Position numbers and translations under genes: made by a program. Positions 47,191 to 60,000 of a DNA stretch of 64,000 bases are shown here, piece by piece. The first letter of the stretch is position 1. Each line of letters opens with the position of its first letter. The notes under the pieces are model-generated. The model did no database searches. It was not told the origin of the DNA and saw only the letters and a list, made by a program, of their open reading frames with translations. The DNA is taken from contig NC_092583.1 in NCBI RefSeq assembly GCF_037975245.1, positions 16,202,264-16,266,263 of the forward strand. The letters run 5' to 3'. The stretch comes from Apostichopus japonicus (Eukaryota > Echinodermata > Holothuroidea > Aspidochirotida > Stichopodidae).

Positions 47191-50100
47191 ATCTAACTGT
47201 TATATTTGTAAAACATAATTTCTCTAACGAGTTACACTTACCCTCTGTCTATATAGTAGCAAATTATATAAGCTGTAATTTAAACTCTTTCATTCGAGCA
47301 TGCAGACGAAATTTAAGTTTACAAAAACGGCCTCTTTTTGAAAATTAACTTTTTTCATTTGATATTAAAATGCAGTCGTCAAATAAATATAGTTGATCGA
47401 TACTTGACATTTGTGCGTGACAAAAGGAAACCTCCTGGTATATAACTACCACTTAACCGAAATTGACCAATTCTGTCTTAAATTATATTTTAAAATGTTT
47501 ATTTTAAATTGAGAATTGAGAGAGAGAGAGAGAATTGATCGATTTATATTACAAAAAGAAAAAAACACTTCTATAAGAAATAAACAACACAACAATCGAA
47601 GAACCTTATTCGCTATAATTTAGCAACGAATTTTTAATATGAATTGATCAGGGTGACAGAGTAAATATGACAGATCATGAAAAATATTGCACGCTGCTCC
47701 ACGGCTTTATGCAGATATTGTTTTATATAATCTAAATAGTTTTTGTAATCTAAATAGTTCTGTATTGCTGTTGTTTTGTTTTTGTTTGTTATAAAAATCT
47801 TGTATTCAAATAATCTAGCGCCTTATTAGTTTTGCCATATGACCCATAAGAGTAATGGATTAATATTAATAATGTTCTGACGTCACGAGTTTGCCTAGAT
47901 GGAGAATTTCAACAGTAATGGGCACCAGTATTAGATTCATACTTTAAAATTGACAGAAATAATCTCCTGGAAGTTGTGACCATTCAAATTATATTCCCAC
48001 TTGTTGACGAGAGCTCCGATTAGGGAATTATCTGTGTTTGTGAGATAAACTGTTGAGTCGCAGAAAATGGCTTCTAAGAATTCTTCAAAACTTTCAATGA
48101 AAAACAGATATGATCATGGTATAAGCTTTAACGAAAATCTGTAGTAGGTTAGTAACCAATTCCTATGTTCCTTTATAGACCCTCTTAAAAAAAAGGTCGT
48201 TCTGGGGAAAGGCCAAGCCCTCATAACATACATGGCATGATCCAACCAGACACTTCGATTTACTATATAATAATTTCTACGCCATGTATGACGGCATGTG
48301 TCCAGTCAAACGCAGGATTTTCAATGGGGTGGTGCGGATACGGAAGATGTGAACCATTGATCCACCGTCCTGAGAGAGGGTCAATTTTTTTTAATAGTTA
48401 AGGTTGCTAAGGTGTAAAATGGTGCTATATTTTGGAACGATATCAGTCGATTTTGTGACATTGGACGCAGTAAGTATTAACGTCCCTGTAGGAACATGTG
48501 CTCCCGTGGGAGGGGAGAAGGGGTGTCTTAAGCTACCGTCGCACTTCCTCCTCGCGTTCACGTTTTGATTTTATTAGGCGGCTCGTCAATGCTAACATAT
48601 ACAAAATGTTAAGCAGCAAAAGTTATGCATGACTGATTGCTTTATCGGCGCATCGTTACTTAATTGGTCTATTAGCCCATCTTTCTATTGTTTCCCCAGT
48701 TGCTCGATAACCTTTTAACAAAAATGACTAAGCGTTTGGAGAGAAAAGGTAAAACTCACCGTTTCGTAAATAACAGGGGAAAAAAGCATGCGATAATTCA
48801 AGGATGAAGTACCTTAACGTGATTAATACCTTTCCTTGCCATATTTGAAACTACATGTATTAGCCTATTTATATTACCGTAAGGTGGAAGTCAAGCAACG
48901 ACGGTAAAAGTACATTGACCAGAAAAAGAAACCAATAGTAGTAAAAATATATAAACAATAAGCTTAGCTCATCATTAAAGGTAGGCCTGTAACCAGTAAG
49001 AAGGCTGCAATGTGATCTCCGATCAACTTTGTTTTTATGCCAGGATGCTTTAGAATTTGCAAGTGACAAAAACTGGAAGTAACTGTACAAATAAACCATA
49101 ATAATTGTGTTAAAGATTTAAACTACATTTAATTGTAGACTTTGTACAATAATCTGAATATTTCGCACACACACAAAAAAGTATGCAATGTGGATGGAAT
49201 TATTAGTATCGTGAAATATGTGGAAAGAATTCTCGTCATATAACAATCTTGAAATAATTTAATTATGAAATATCAAATAGTTAGTACTGAAATATTTGAT
49301 TGAAATAATAGAATATCGTAATCAAGTGGAACAAATGATACTATATGACTAATATTGGTTAATATTTCATACATGCTTTTAAAGTTAATTTTAGTAAATT
49401 TTTATTTAATTTTAGTAAATTTAGGAAAGGTGCAAGTGGTCTTGTGAATTCGTTCAGTTCTATGACTTCTTTTATCGAAAGATGGATGACGTCATATTGA
49501 AGTCACCAATCACAAACGTTTCTTTAAGTCAATTATACTCTAAATAATGCAAAGTGCCCAATGCACCCCGCCCCCCCCCCCCCGCGTTCATCTTCAATAT
49601 CCTTGTTTTAAACACAAAATATGGCTAAAAAATACCCAACTTTTCTACTTTTGTTATGCTCTCTTGGATATTACTATTAGAATTTCAGTGAAATGATCAG
49701 TCATGTCAAATACTGCTTCGATCATTATGATTACCAGCAACAACAAAAATACGATCAATTTGGACAATATATTTATTTTTTTGTCTTGCAGCTTTTTCAT
49801 TGCATGGTGGACTTGCATAAAGGTTGATATAGTTACTAATCAAAAAAAAATGATAGATTATGCCAACGAATATCAACAAAAACTCCTTGAAGGAAACTTT
49901 AATTAGTTAAAAGAAACGTTTTTAAATTACTGATAGATATTATTATTTTTTTCTATATTGTTAGATGAACTCGGACGAAACAAACAGACAAAAGGCGACA
50001 CTTGATAAAAGGAATGTTTTTTGATAAATTGATTCCCTTTGTGACTTTTTGCATTCGTAGATGAATAATTAATTAGAAATAATGGATTCCTGCATTTGAT

Positions 50101-52534
50101 TCCGATGAATGTATCGTCCAGGCGTGTTTTATTTTTGCAGACATTTCTTACATTAATTTGTTAACAATATTTTACCACAATATTCTAATACTAAGAAAAT
50201 TTAATAAATATTTGAGAAAGAAACAAATAAGCTCTACGAAGCTCCTTTATGAGAATCTTGAAAGCTTCAACAAAAAACAACTTGATATAAATGATGCTTT
50301 TAGCAACATTACACATATAGTACACCAACAATCTTTGACCTGTATGTGTAACCCAATCTCATTAAGAATAAATAAGTGGAAATAAAAAGGCGCTTTCTTG
50401 CTGACGTCACTTTCAATACACGCTTCAATAGTGATTACTGATGCTCGAATCAAACGCGAATTCTAGTTTAGGTTCGTTCGCTGTCTCTTCTAATGCTTGC
50501 GTTTCTCCGTCGAGGGCATAACTTTCATTCCTGCATGAAAATATCAAAATATATAAAATAAAATAAAATAAAAAACATTTGATGACCCTGTGGTACAGGA
50601 ACACTACAATAATGAAACGTTTACTGTTGCCAAAGAAAAAGTGGCTGTAAATTTGTTTGCATGCTTGATATCATGATAGCATGTTTATTGGCGAAAATAT
50701 GATTTGCTTAAGTTTCATGATAATGTGTCTGAGAACAGTGAGTGATTTCATCATATTGAAATGTCGTCTTTTTCTTTCTTTACATTGTAAAAATCCTTTC
50801 TACAGCCAATAAAACTAATATTCTTTAATAAAAAAATGCATTTTGGATAAGGCTTTGAACGCAAAGTACATTGACGGTTAAGAAAATACACTAATTGTAT
50901 CACACTCCAAGTACAAATCAAACGCAAAATGATAGCAGAATAGCAAAGGTATGGATAAAGGTATAGGTAACCCGTGATGATCAAAGAAGGGAACAAAAAC
51001 AATATTATGTATTCCTGCTATTGGATCACCCAATCATTTCAACGTCTTTTTCTACCAAAATAACAATTCTTGTTTTTCATTCGTAATGACATCAGTAATT
51101 ATTATTAATACAGTGATTTGAATTATTTACATAGAACCACATCCAAGCATAACTTATATAGTTTCGAATGACTTTTGGGTGATATTTGCGTTGCGTCTCA
51201 CTCCTACCAAACAATGTAATATTCAGGTAAGGGGCCAAACATACTCTCCTTGAATACGTTGTATTTATATGTGCAGCAAAAAACAACCACAAAAGAAGAA
51301 AAAAACAGAAAATTATGCAATTTAGCTCACTTTATACCTTTAGCTGTCACAGTTGTTCTTCGCGGAAAAAAAGAAGTTCGGATCTACAAAATTGAGCATA
51401 GGCCTACCTACTGAGCTGGAATTGTACATAATCATTGCACTAACACTAAAGTTGCCATAAATGGCCAACTTGTCACCTATCCGGTAAGGTTTTAGCGCTG
51501 CACCTATAGCCACTAATACTCAAAACTTATGTACGGTATTTAAGAGACCACAGCTGTTTGCCCGTTTAGTTGTTTATTGTGTAAGTCGATTGGGGGAGTA
51601 ATGGCGTGTGCTACCATGAAATATATACTGTAGGCCTACACTTTGTGATATACACATGGAAAACGTCCCACCGCTTTAAATCATACGTGTAGAGAGCACA
51701 CGTGATTGTGCGTTGATGGTCAATCAAAACAACCGCTTATGTATTTCATGGCACCATCAAGTGGCCATTTAGCCTGCATTTATACAATCTTTAAGTGGCA
51801 GTGTAAGTACAGAAAGTACGTTGTTAAAATGTTAAATTGTTAAAATTGTTGATACTTGACATATGTTGTACGTTTATTTGTAGTTCAATGATTACTTACA
51901 CAAGATTGTCAAGGAATAATTTATTCCCATCGTTGACAGCTTTTATACTACTTACATATAGGCTATTGTAACTTAACAGTGACGGTTCTAGAATTTCTCA
52001 TTTTGCAAAATATAAAAGACAAGCTGGAAAATCCTTGAAGTTTGATGTTTACAACTTAAAATATGGAAGAGCTATGATAGAAGTTTGCAAAGCTCAGGCT
52101 TTAATTTGTTGTTACGTATTTTGAAGAGAAATATTTCTACCTTAAGCGATGTAATTTAGTTCCAATTTATATCAGAATATTTTTTACGTTCTAATTCGTA
52201 ACACAATAGGTGATATTTACAAGGTTTCCGTGTACATTCTATAAATGAAATCAAGCCTTGAACTCTTACTAATTATGGCGAATTATAAGTGAGTATTAGA
52301 GTCGAAGATAGGGAGGGGAAGACGTCAATCAACCAACCAATCAATCAGTTTGGTATTATGGGATATGGAATAATCAAATCAGAACAATACTGCAGGTGTG
52401 ATGATGAAAAATGGTATTGCATTCGCAATCCCAGAATGGTACATAATCCAACACACTGAGACAAATTGACATACATACATTGAGCGCGAACACACGCGCC
52501 CGAGACCAACTTAAAATAAAGCAAGATGAAATTC

Positions 52535-52751
52535 TTACCATAAATAACCTTCCTCTCCCATATCATCTGTGTAATATTGTCTATACCCGCCCATTCGCCT
52601 TCTTCGGCGTCGACATCGGATAATTACAATCGTCACTATGATACCGAAAATAAAACCGCCGGTGATAGCAACACCAAGTATGGTTGCTCTTTGATTAAAA
52701 TAGTTACTACATCTGTCCCCGAAGTAAAATCCAGTATCGTCCCTTGAGCAT
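52535..52751 (-). CDS. Mucin exon 7: EGF end, transmembrane helix, cytoplasmic tail
   Basis: Acceptor is TTTACAG above 52751. It encodes [15 protein letters not shown], the close of the EGF domain, then a 21-residue helix ([20 protein letters not shown]) and a basic stop-transfer run RCRRRRRR. The tail ends with [10 protein letters not shown] and TAA. The stop overlaps a strong donor-like TG|GTAAGA at 52538, so a further exon is possible. Confidence 0.85.
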
Positions 52752-55700
52752 CTGTAAATAAAAGTAAACATCAACAACAGTACATACAATGTAGATTAGA
52801 GCAAACAACAACAGTGCATACAAAGTAAATAAGAACAAACAACAACAGTACATTCAATGTAAATAAGAACAAACACCAACAACAACAGTACATTCAATGT
52901 AAATAAGAACAAACAACAACAACGGTACATAAAATGTAAATAAAAGCAAACAAGAACAGTTCATACAAAGTAAATAAGAACAAACAACAACAGTACATTC
53001 AATGTAAATAAGAACAAACAACAACAATAGTACATACAATGTAGATAAGAACAAACAACAACAGTACATACAATGTAAATAAGAACAAACAAAACAACAG
53101 TACATACAATGTAGATAAGAGCAAACAACAACAACAGTATACATACAATGTAAATAAGAACAAACAAAACAACAGTACATTCAATGTAAATAAGAACAAA
53201 CACCAACAACAACAGTACATTCAATGTAAATAAGAACAAACAACAACAACGGTACATAAAATGTAAATAAAAGCAAACAAGAACAGTTTCATACAAAGTA
53301 AATAAGAACAAACACCAACAACAACAGTACATTCAATGTAAATAAGAACAAACAACAACAACAGTACATACAATGTAGATAAGAACAAACAAAACAACAG
53401 TACATACAATGTAAATAAGAACAAACAAAACAACAGTACATACAATGTAAACAAGAACAAACAACAACAACAGTACATACAATGTAGATAAGAACAAACA
53501 ACAACAGTACATACAATGTAGATAAGAACAAACAACAACAGTACATACAATGTAAATAAGAACAAACAAAACAACAGTACATACAATGTAAATAAGAACA
53601 AACAAAACAACAGTACATACAACGTATATAAGAGCAAACAACAACAGTATATTCAATGTAAATAAGAACAAACACCAACAACAACAGTACATTCAATGTA
53701 AATAAGAACAAACAACAACAACGGTACATAAAATGTAAATAAAAGCAAACAAGAACAGTTCATACAAAGTAAATAAGAACAAACACCAACAACAACAGTA
53801 CATTCAATGTAAATAAGAACAAACAACAACAACAGTACATACAATGTAGATAAGAACAAACAAAACAACAGTACATACAATGTAAATAAGAACAAACAAA
53901 ACAACAGTACATACAATGTAAATAAGAACAAACAACAACAACAGTACATACAATGTAGATAAGAACAAACAACAACAGTACATACAATGTAGATAAGAAC
54001 AAACAACAACAACAGTACATACAATGTAAATAAGAACAAACAAAACAACAGTACATACAATGTAAATAAGAACAAACAACAACAACAACAGTACATACAA
54101 TGTAGATAAGAACAAACAAAACAACAGTACATACAATGTAAATAAGAACAAACAAAACAACAGTACATACAATGTAAATAAGAACAAACAACAACAACAG
54201 TACATACAATGTAGATAAGAACAAACAACAACAGTACATACAATGTAGATAAGAACAAACAACAACAACAGTACATACAATGTAAATAAGAACAAACAAC
54301 AACAACAGTACATACAATGTAAATAAGAACAAACAAAACAACAGTACATACAATGTCAATAAGAAGAAACAACACTACATACATACAACGTATATAAGAG
54401 CAAACAACAACAGTACATACAATGTCAATAAGAAGAAACAACACTACATACAATGTATATAAGAGTAAACAACAACAGTATATACAATGTAAATAAGAGT
54501 AAAAAAAACCCAACAATACATACAATGTAAATAAGAGTCAACAAAACCAACAGTACATACAATGTATATAGGAACAAACAGCAACAGTACATACAACGTA
54601 AATATGAGCAAACAACAACTGTACACTCAATGTAAATGAGAACAAACACCTATAACATTATACATACAATATACGTTTGAGTCCTTTCAGTATTCCGAAG
54701 AAGAAAGCATCTGGATTAACTTGGTCACCATTCCTCGCGCTTACCCCCCTCCTACCCCATCCGCCCCCTACCCCCAGTGGTTTCCCTATACTATTAATTT
54801 TATGTTAACATGATAAACGAAATTTTACGTTAAGCGTGAGACTTCTCTATACAAAATTCTTCAATGTTTCTTCCGTGCATTGCAGTTCTCTGTCGGAAAT
54901 TTATAGGCTGACCGAGGCACTTGTTTGTGCACTGTATATTATAGTGTGAATAGAGAGATACGGAGTTACTTGGTACGGTAAAATGGATGTTACGCATGAA
55001 ACAAATCGCAAACTTATTTTCAGATTGCCAAAGCAGAACTCGCCATTCATTCCATGGCAGGATATACCCATACCAGACACCTATACATTCCAGGCACCTA
55101 TCCATTCCAATCCCCAATCCATTCCATCCCCCTACCCAATCCAGGCCCCACCTCTTTCATGTCACAACAAGACTCCCCGTCATTCCAGATACCAAACCAT
55201 TCCAGATCCCCACCCATTTCCAGGCCCCCACCCATTCCAGGGCCCTATATCCATTCCAGGCCCTTTCCATTCCATGCCTCAACCAATTCCATATAATTAC
55301 CTTTTCCAGACCCCACCCATTCCATCCCCCTCCATTCCAGACTACACGAGCCATTCCAGGCTGCCAGATATTCCAGGCCCAACCCATGCTATTTGGACAC
55401 TTGACATTATATCCTTACTCGCATTCTGCTTCGTATCCTTCCTGTTGATGACATTCTCCCGCAGAAGCACAGAAGGGATCATCTGTATCAGCACAAGGCG
55501 ATACGCAGAGCACGTAATTTGACGCAGGATCACATTTTACTTCCATGTGAGATATTGCACACTCAGCATTGCCTTTCATGCTACACAAATCCGTCGTCTC
55601 TGCAATAAGAGAAAGAAAAAAGATATGCCACAAAGATTAGAAAATATTGTTGATCTTTGCTATTTAGGATTTTTTTCAGTAAAAGACTTTATTATTTATG

Positions 55701-57027
55701 CATATACTAATTTCAGACCTCATTATTGCAATTCATTATCGGTTAATTTGTTACAATATATTATGTGATTCCTTAAAAGAGGTATATAGATAATTTACAT
55801 GGCACAGCAAATCTATACTAGCCAAGGTTTAATATTAATTGACAACTCAACTAATTTCTTGCATAATAAGAACCAAAATGATAACACCATTGTCACATTA
55901 TTTTGTGAAAGTTTATAACGTTTCTTTGTATTACAGGTAATTCCATTGGATTTAAGGAGATATCCTTAGTTCTGTCGGGGTGGGGGGGGGGGGGCTGTCA
56001 TTTTGTAAATCTATGATGTCATAGTGTCACAAATATCTTAACCTTTTTGCTTTGTTTTGTTTTTCTTTGCATATTTTTTGCTGGATTTTATAGTTAAAAC
56101 AATGAATCAATTCCATGATTTGGTGACGCTAGTTAAGATTCATCATTATCAAAACCCACTTCGTTTGCAGCATAGCAAATAAAGCAACACTTTAAAGTTA
56201 AACGTGGCTCGATGATGGTATATTTAGACTTGCTCAAGTCTTCGACGTTGCATGTGAAGGAACATGAAATGTGTGATATCTCCAAACGAAATATCATGTT
56301 TCTTAGCTCTTTGGAAAGTTGTCCATGGCAGTTATCTTTACCAGTGATGTTTGGGTTTGTGTCTCCTTTATTATGGGCAATCTAGTCCTTAAGACGACTT
56401 AGTCCTTAAGCCGACCTTAGTCTTCAAGACGGCTGGGTCCTAAAGACGACTTAGTCCTTAAGACGACCTTAGTCTCTTAGTCCCTTGGGACACATTACAT
56501 ATTCTACAGGGGTATGTTCATTATTCAATGCTAAATGCTGTAAAATGGTGGCAAAAAGGAAAAACAAACAAATAATAGTAATGAAGGGAGATGAACTTTC
56601 TAACCTTTCGGATCGTCGCAGTGGTCGCAAGAATCAACCTTTAATCCTCCAATTTTCCCATTCTGAATTCCCGGGCCAACTGTTTGGGAATAAATCTCAT
56701 CTGCCGTTAGGCCTCTGTCAGCTGCTGTCATATCATTGTAGCTATAAACCACCGTGTGAGATACGATAATACTACCTTTTCTATAATGAAATATAAAAAA
56801 GAATATATATACATTTGAAACGGCATTGAGTGGGATAATCTAAAACAATGCGAAAAGCGCCTTATCTGTATATGTTCAATAGTGTTAAGTGGATACTATC
56901 TGCATATTCGTACATATATATATATATGTACACCTCAGACACACACACTCACACATATATATATATTTATATATATATATTTATATTTATATATAATTAT
57001 ATATATATATTTATATATATTTATGTA

Positions 57028-57073
<46 letters not shown>

Positions 57074-60000
57074 TACATAAATGCAGCGTTACCTGAGCCT
57101 GTCAATCACAATGTCAGAAAAACCTTCAATCGTTGAGTAGGTAGCAATTAACTGAAAGAGAGAGAAAAAAGGGAAGCAAATTTGATATATTTATATAATT
57201 AGTTGAAGAAAAGTCCAATAAATTTGATTCTAATCGATCAGCACGAATGTTATTCCTTTCAAATAAGAGGGTAAGGGCAAGAGCGACTTATTCCAACAGA
57301 AACTACAAAATGCGAACCAAAACGAAGGAATTGAGATCGGAGAATATGGGATGGGTATTGGAAGGTGGGGACAGGGGAGGGGTAAAGGAGGGGTGATTGG
57401 GACGGTAAATAATGTGTATGTAGACCTTAGCGGTGTAGACCACAAGTTATATGCTGTTCTCGTTTGGTGCCAGCCTATACGTGTGACTACAATCGCTTTC
57501 ATTGAAGTTACAGATAAAAGGAATCCAAAACCATAAATGCAACCGGAGGATAGAAAATCAAATTGAAATACAATATAAAAAACTTGGCAAATCTCTTCTG
57601 TGTTTTCCCCCCAAATATATATACGCTAAGCTTAATAAAATCAATGTCACCTACCTGGTTCTTAAAGTACGCTTTGAAATCTTCACATGTTGATTGGTCT
57701 GTTGGATTACAACCCTGACTACTTTCATCTAAAACTTTTATCTCTATGACAACAGTCTTTTGTGCGTCTATGACAAAACAAAAAAAGAAGAAAGAAGGAT
57801 ACACAACATATAAGAGTAGAATATTGAAGAAGGTATTGTACAATCGTTTGACTTGACGGAGAATGTAAAACTTTGTTAATTAGTGACTTTTACCTCTACC
57901 CCCCCCCCCCAGCGCCTGCCTCCCTATTCACTTTCTTGTAACACGGCATGCTACATGGAGGATACCACTGTGGCTGGTAGCTCCACATAAATACTATAGC
58001 ATTAGCAATGAGGATGGGCTAATTTACAGTATAGAAGTCTCTTTTACGACATTTGAAATCAAGCTTCTCATTCGAAGAGTATAGCTCCATGTAGATCACT
58101 TTGTTAATGGGATTGTGCTACCTTAAAGTATATAATGGAGCCTCTTCATACGACTCTCGTTTAAAGCTTGTAATCCCGATAGTTGCTCTATACCAACAAC
58201 GGGAGTGCATGTGTTGAACAGCGCCTCTTTATACTTCCAATCCGAAAACAGGTGCGAAATCTGGTAATGGGAGTATGCTATATTAAAGCATAGAACATTG
58301 CCTTTATTTACGGCTATGGCATGGAGCTGCTAATACGAATAGTAGCTCCATACAGGTGTCAAATCAGGTAATGGGAGTATGCTATATTAATGCACAGAAC
58401 ACATGTGCCAAATCAGGTATAATGGGAGTGGAGTGTCGCCGTGCAGAGTGAGTGTGCTACCGAACAGTAAGAAACAGAGCCTCAGTTTTATTTCTCGCAT
58501 CGGCTACTTACAGTGGTAGATATGTTATTGAGAGCTTGCTACCTTGTATCGTGCTATAAGCCAGAGTGGTAGCCACCATGCTTTAAGATTGGCCGTAGTT
58601 TATGTTTGATATGGTCAACGAATATTGAATATGGTCATCGAATATTGATCATTTCATAAAGATTGAGTCCAACCAGCAACAACTTGTGAATAACAGCTTT
58701 TTGTAGCATAGTAAGTATATATCCTTGTTCAACGGCTATGGTTCTATATGTTCAACGAGCTAGACCGTCTTAAAAATATAATTACCACCATATAGTCTAT
58801 ACTTTTTCATTTGCGAACATAAAGTAAAACATATTCCTACCAGTTCCTTTGAAGACAGGTAGAGTTGTAGGCGGGTAACGTGTCTTTTCAGGAGTGACGG
58901 AACTAGTTGACCTTGACGTTGGTGCTCGAGTAGATTTCTTCGTCGTTACATCGAAGATTCTCGTAGATGGTTTATTACTGTCAGTCGTGAACAGCTCCGT
59001 TCCAAACGTACCAAAGTCTGGCGTCCCGAAATCCGCTGTGTTGATAATGTCCGAAAAACCAGCAGTACGTAGTGTTGATGTAGTATTTACAGTGTGTTTG
59101 GGTTGAATTGATGTCGAAGTAAGTAGTTCTTTAGTACTGGGTGCGGTTTCGTCTAATTCAGGCGTTGTAGTAAGTATCTCTTTAGTACTGGGTACGGTTT
59201 CGACTAATTCTGGTGTTGTAATAAGTAGCTGTTCAGTACTTGGTACGGTTTCGTCTAATTCTGGCGTTGTAGTAAGTAGCTGTTCAGTACTGGGTACGGT
59301 TTCGTCTAATTCTGGCGTTGTCGTAAGTAGCTGTTCAGTACTGGGTACGGTTTCGTCTAATTCTGGCGTTGTAGTAAGTAGCTCTTTAGTACTGGGTACG
59401 GTTTCGACTAATTCTGGTGTTGTAGTAAGTAGCTCTTTAGTACTGGGTACGGTTTCGTCTAATTCTGGTGTTGTAGTAAGTAGCTGTTCAGTACTGGGTA
59501 CGGTTTCGACTAATTCTGGCGTTGTAGTAACTAGCTGTTCAGTACTGGGTACGGTTTCGTCTAATTCAGGCGTTGTAGTAAGTAGCTTTTCAGTACTGGG
59601 TACGGTTTCGTCTAATTCTGGTGTTGTAGTAAGTAGCTGTTCAGTACTGGGTACGGTTTCGACTAATTCTGGCGTTGTAGTAAGTAGCTGTTCAGTACTG
59701 GGTACGGTTTCGACTAATTCTGGCGTTGTAGTAAGAAGCTGTTTAGTACTGGATACGGTTTCGTCTAATTCAGGCGTTGTAGTAAGAAGCTGTTCAGTAC
59801 TGGGTACGGTTTCGTCTAATTCAGGCGTTGTCGTAAGTAGCTGTTCAGTACTGGATACAGTCTCAGCAAACTTGGGCGTTGTAGTAAGATTATTAAGAGT
59901 TGTAGATACATATTTGGTGGTTGATTCTAAGACTGGCGGTGTAGGTGTTGTTACAGTTGTCTGGCCAGATACTGATTGGGCGGAGAGGAGGAGAGAAAAA

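Larger units (their letters stand above)
44837..52534. other. Intergenic region between GPCR and mucin, no gene seen
   Basis: AATAAA overlaps the base after the GPCR stop (44839) but is probably too close to act. The region holds poly-G/C tracts (45406, 46868, 49568) and the two tandem repeats below. On the mucin strand, AATAAA signals at 51873-51878 and 51920-51925 (TTTATT on +) are candidates for its 3' end. Confidence 0.45.

Noticed and set aside
52854-54649. Long minus-strand ORFs (up to 290 codons) rich in Cys, Tyr, Leu and Val
   Set aside because: They are translations of the intronic minisatellite between mucin exons 6 and 7. Several frames are open at once and none shows independent coding signs.
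54983-55522. 179-codon and overlapping plus-strand ORFs rich in Pro, His and Ile
   Set aside because: Produced by the CCATTCCAGGC repeat. All three frames are open, and the real coding strand here is the minus-strand mucin exon 6.
56848-57096. Tyr/Ile-rich ORFs
   Set aside because: Translations of a (TA)n microsatellite.
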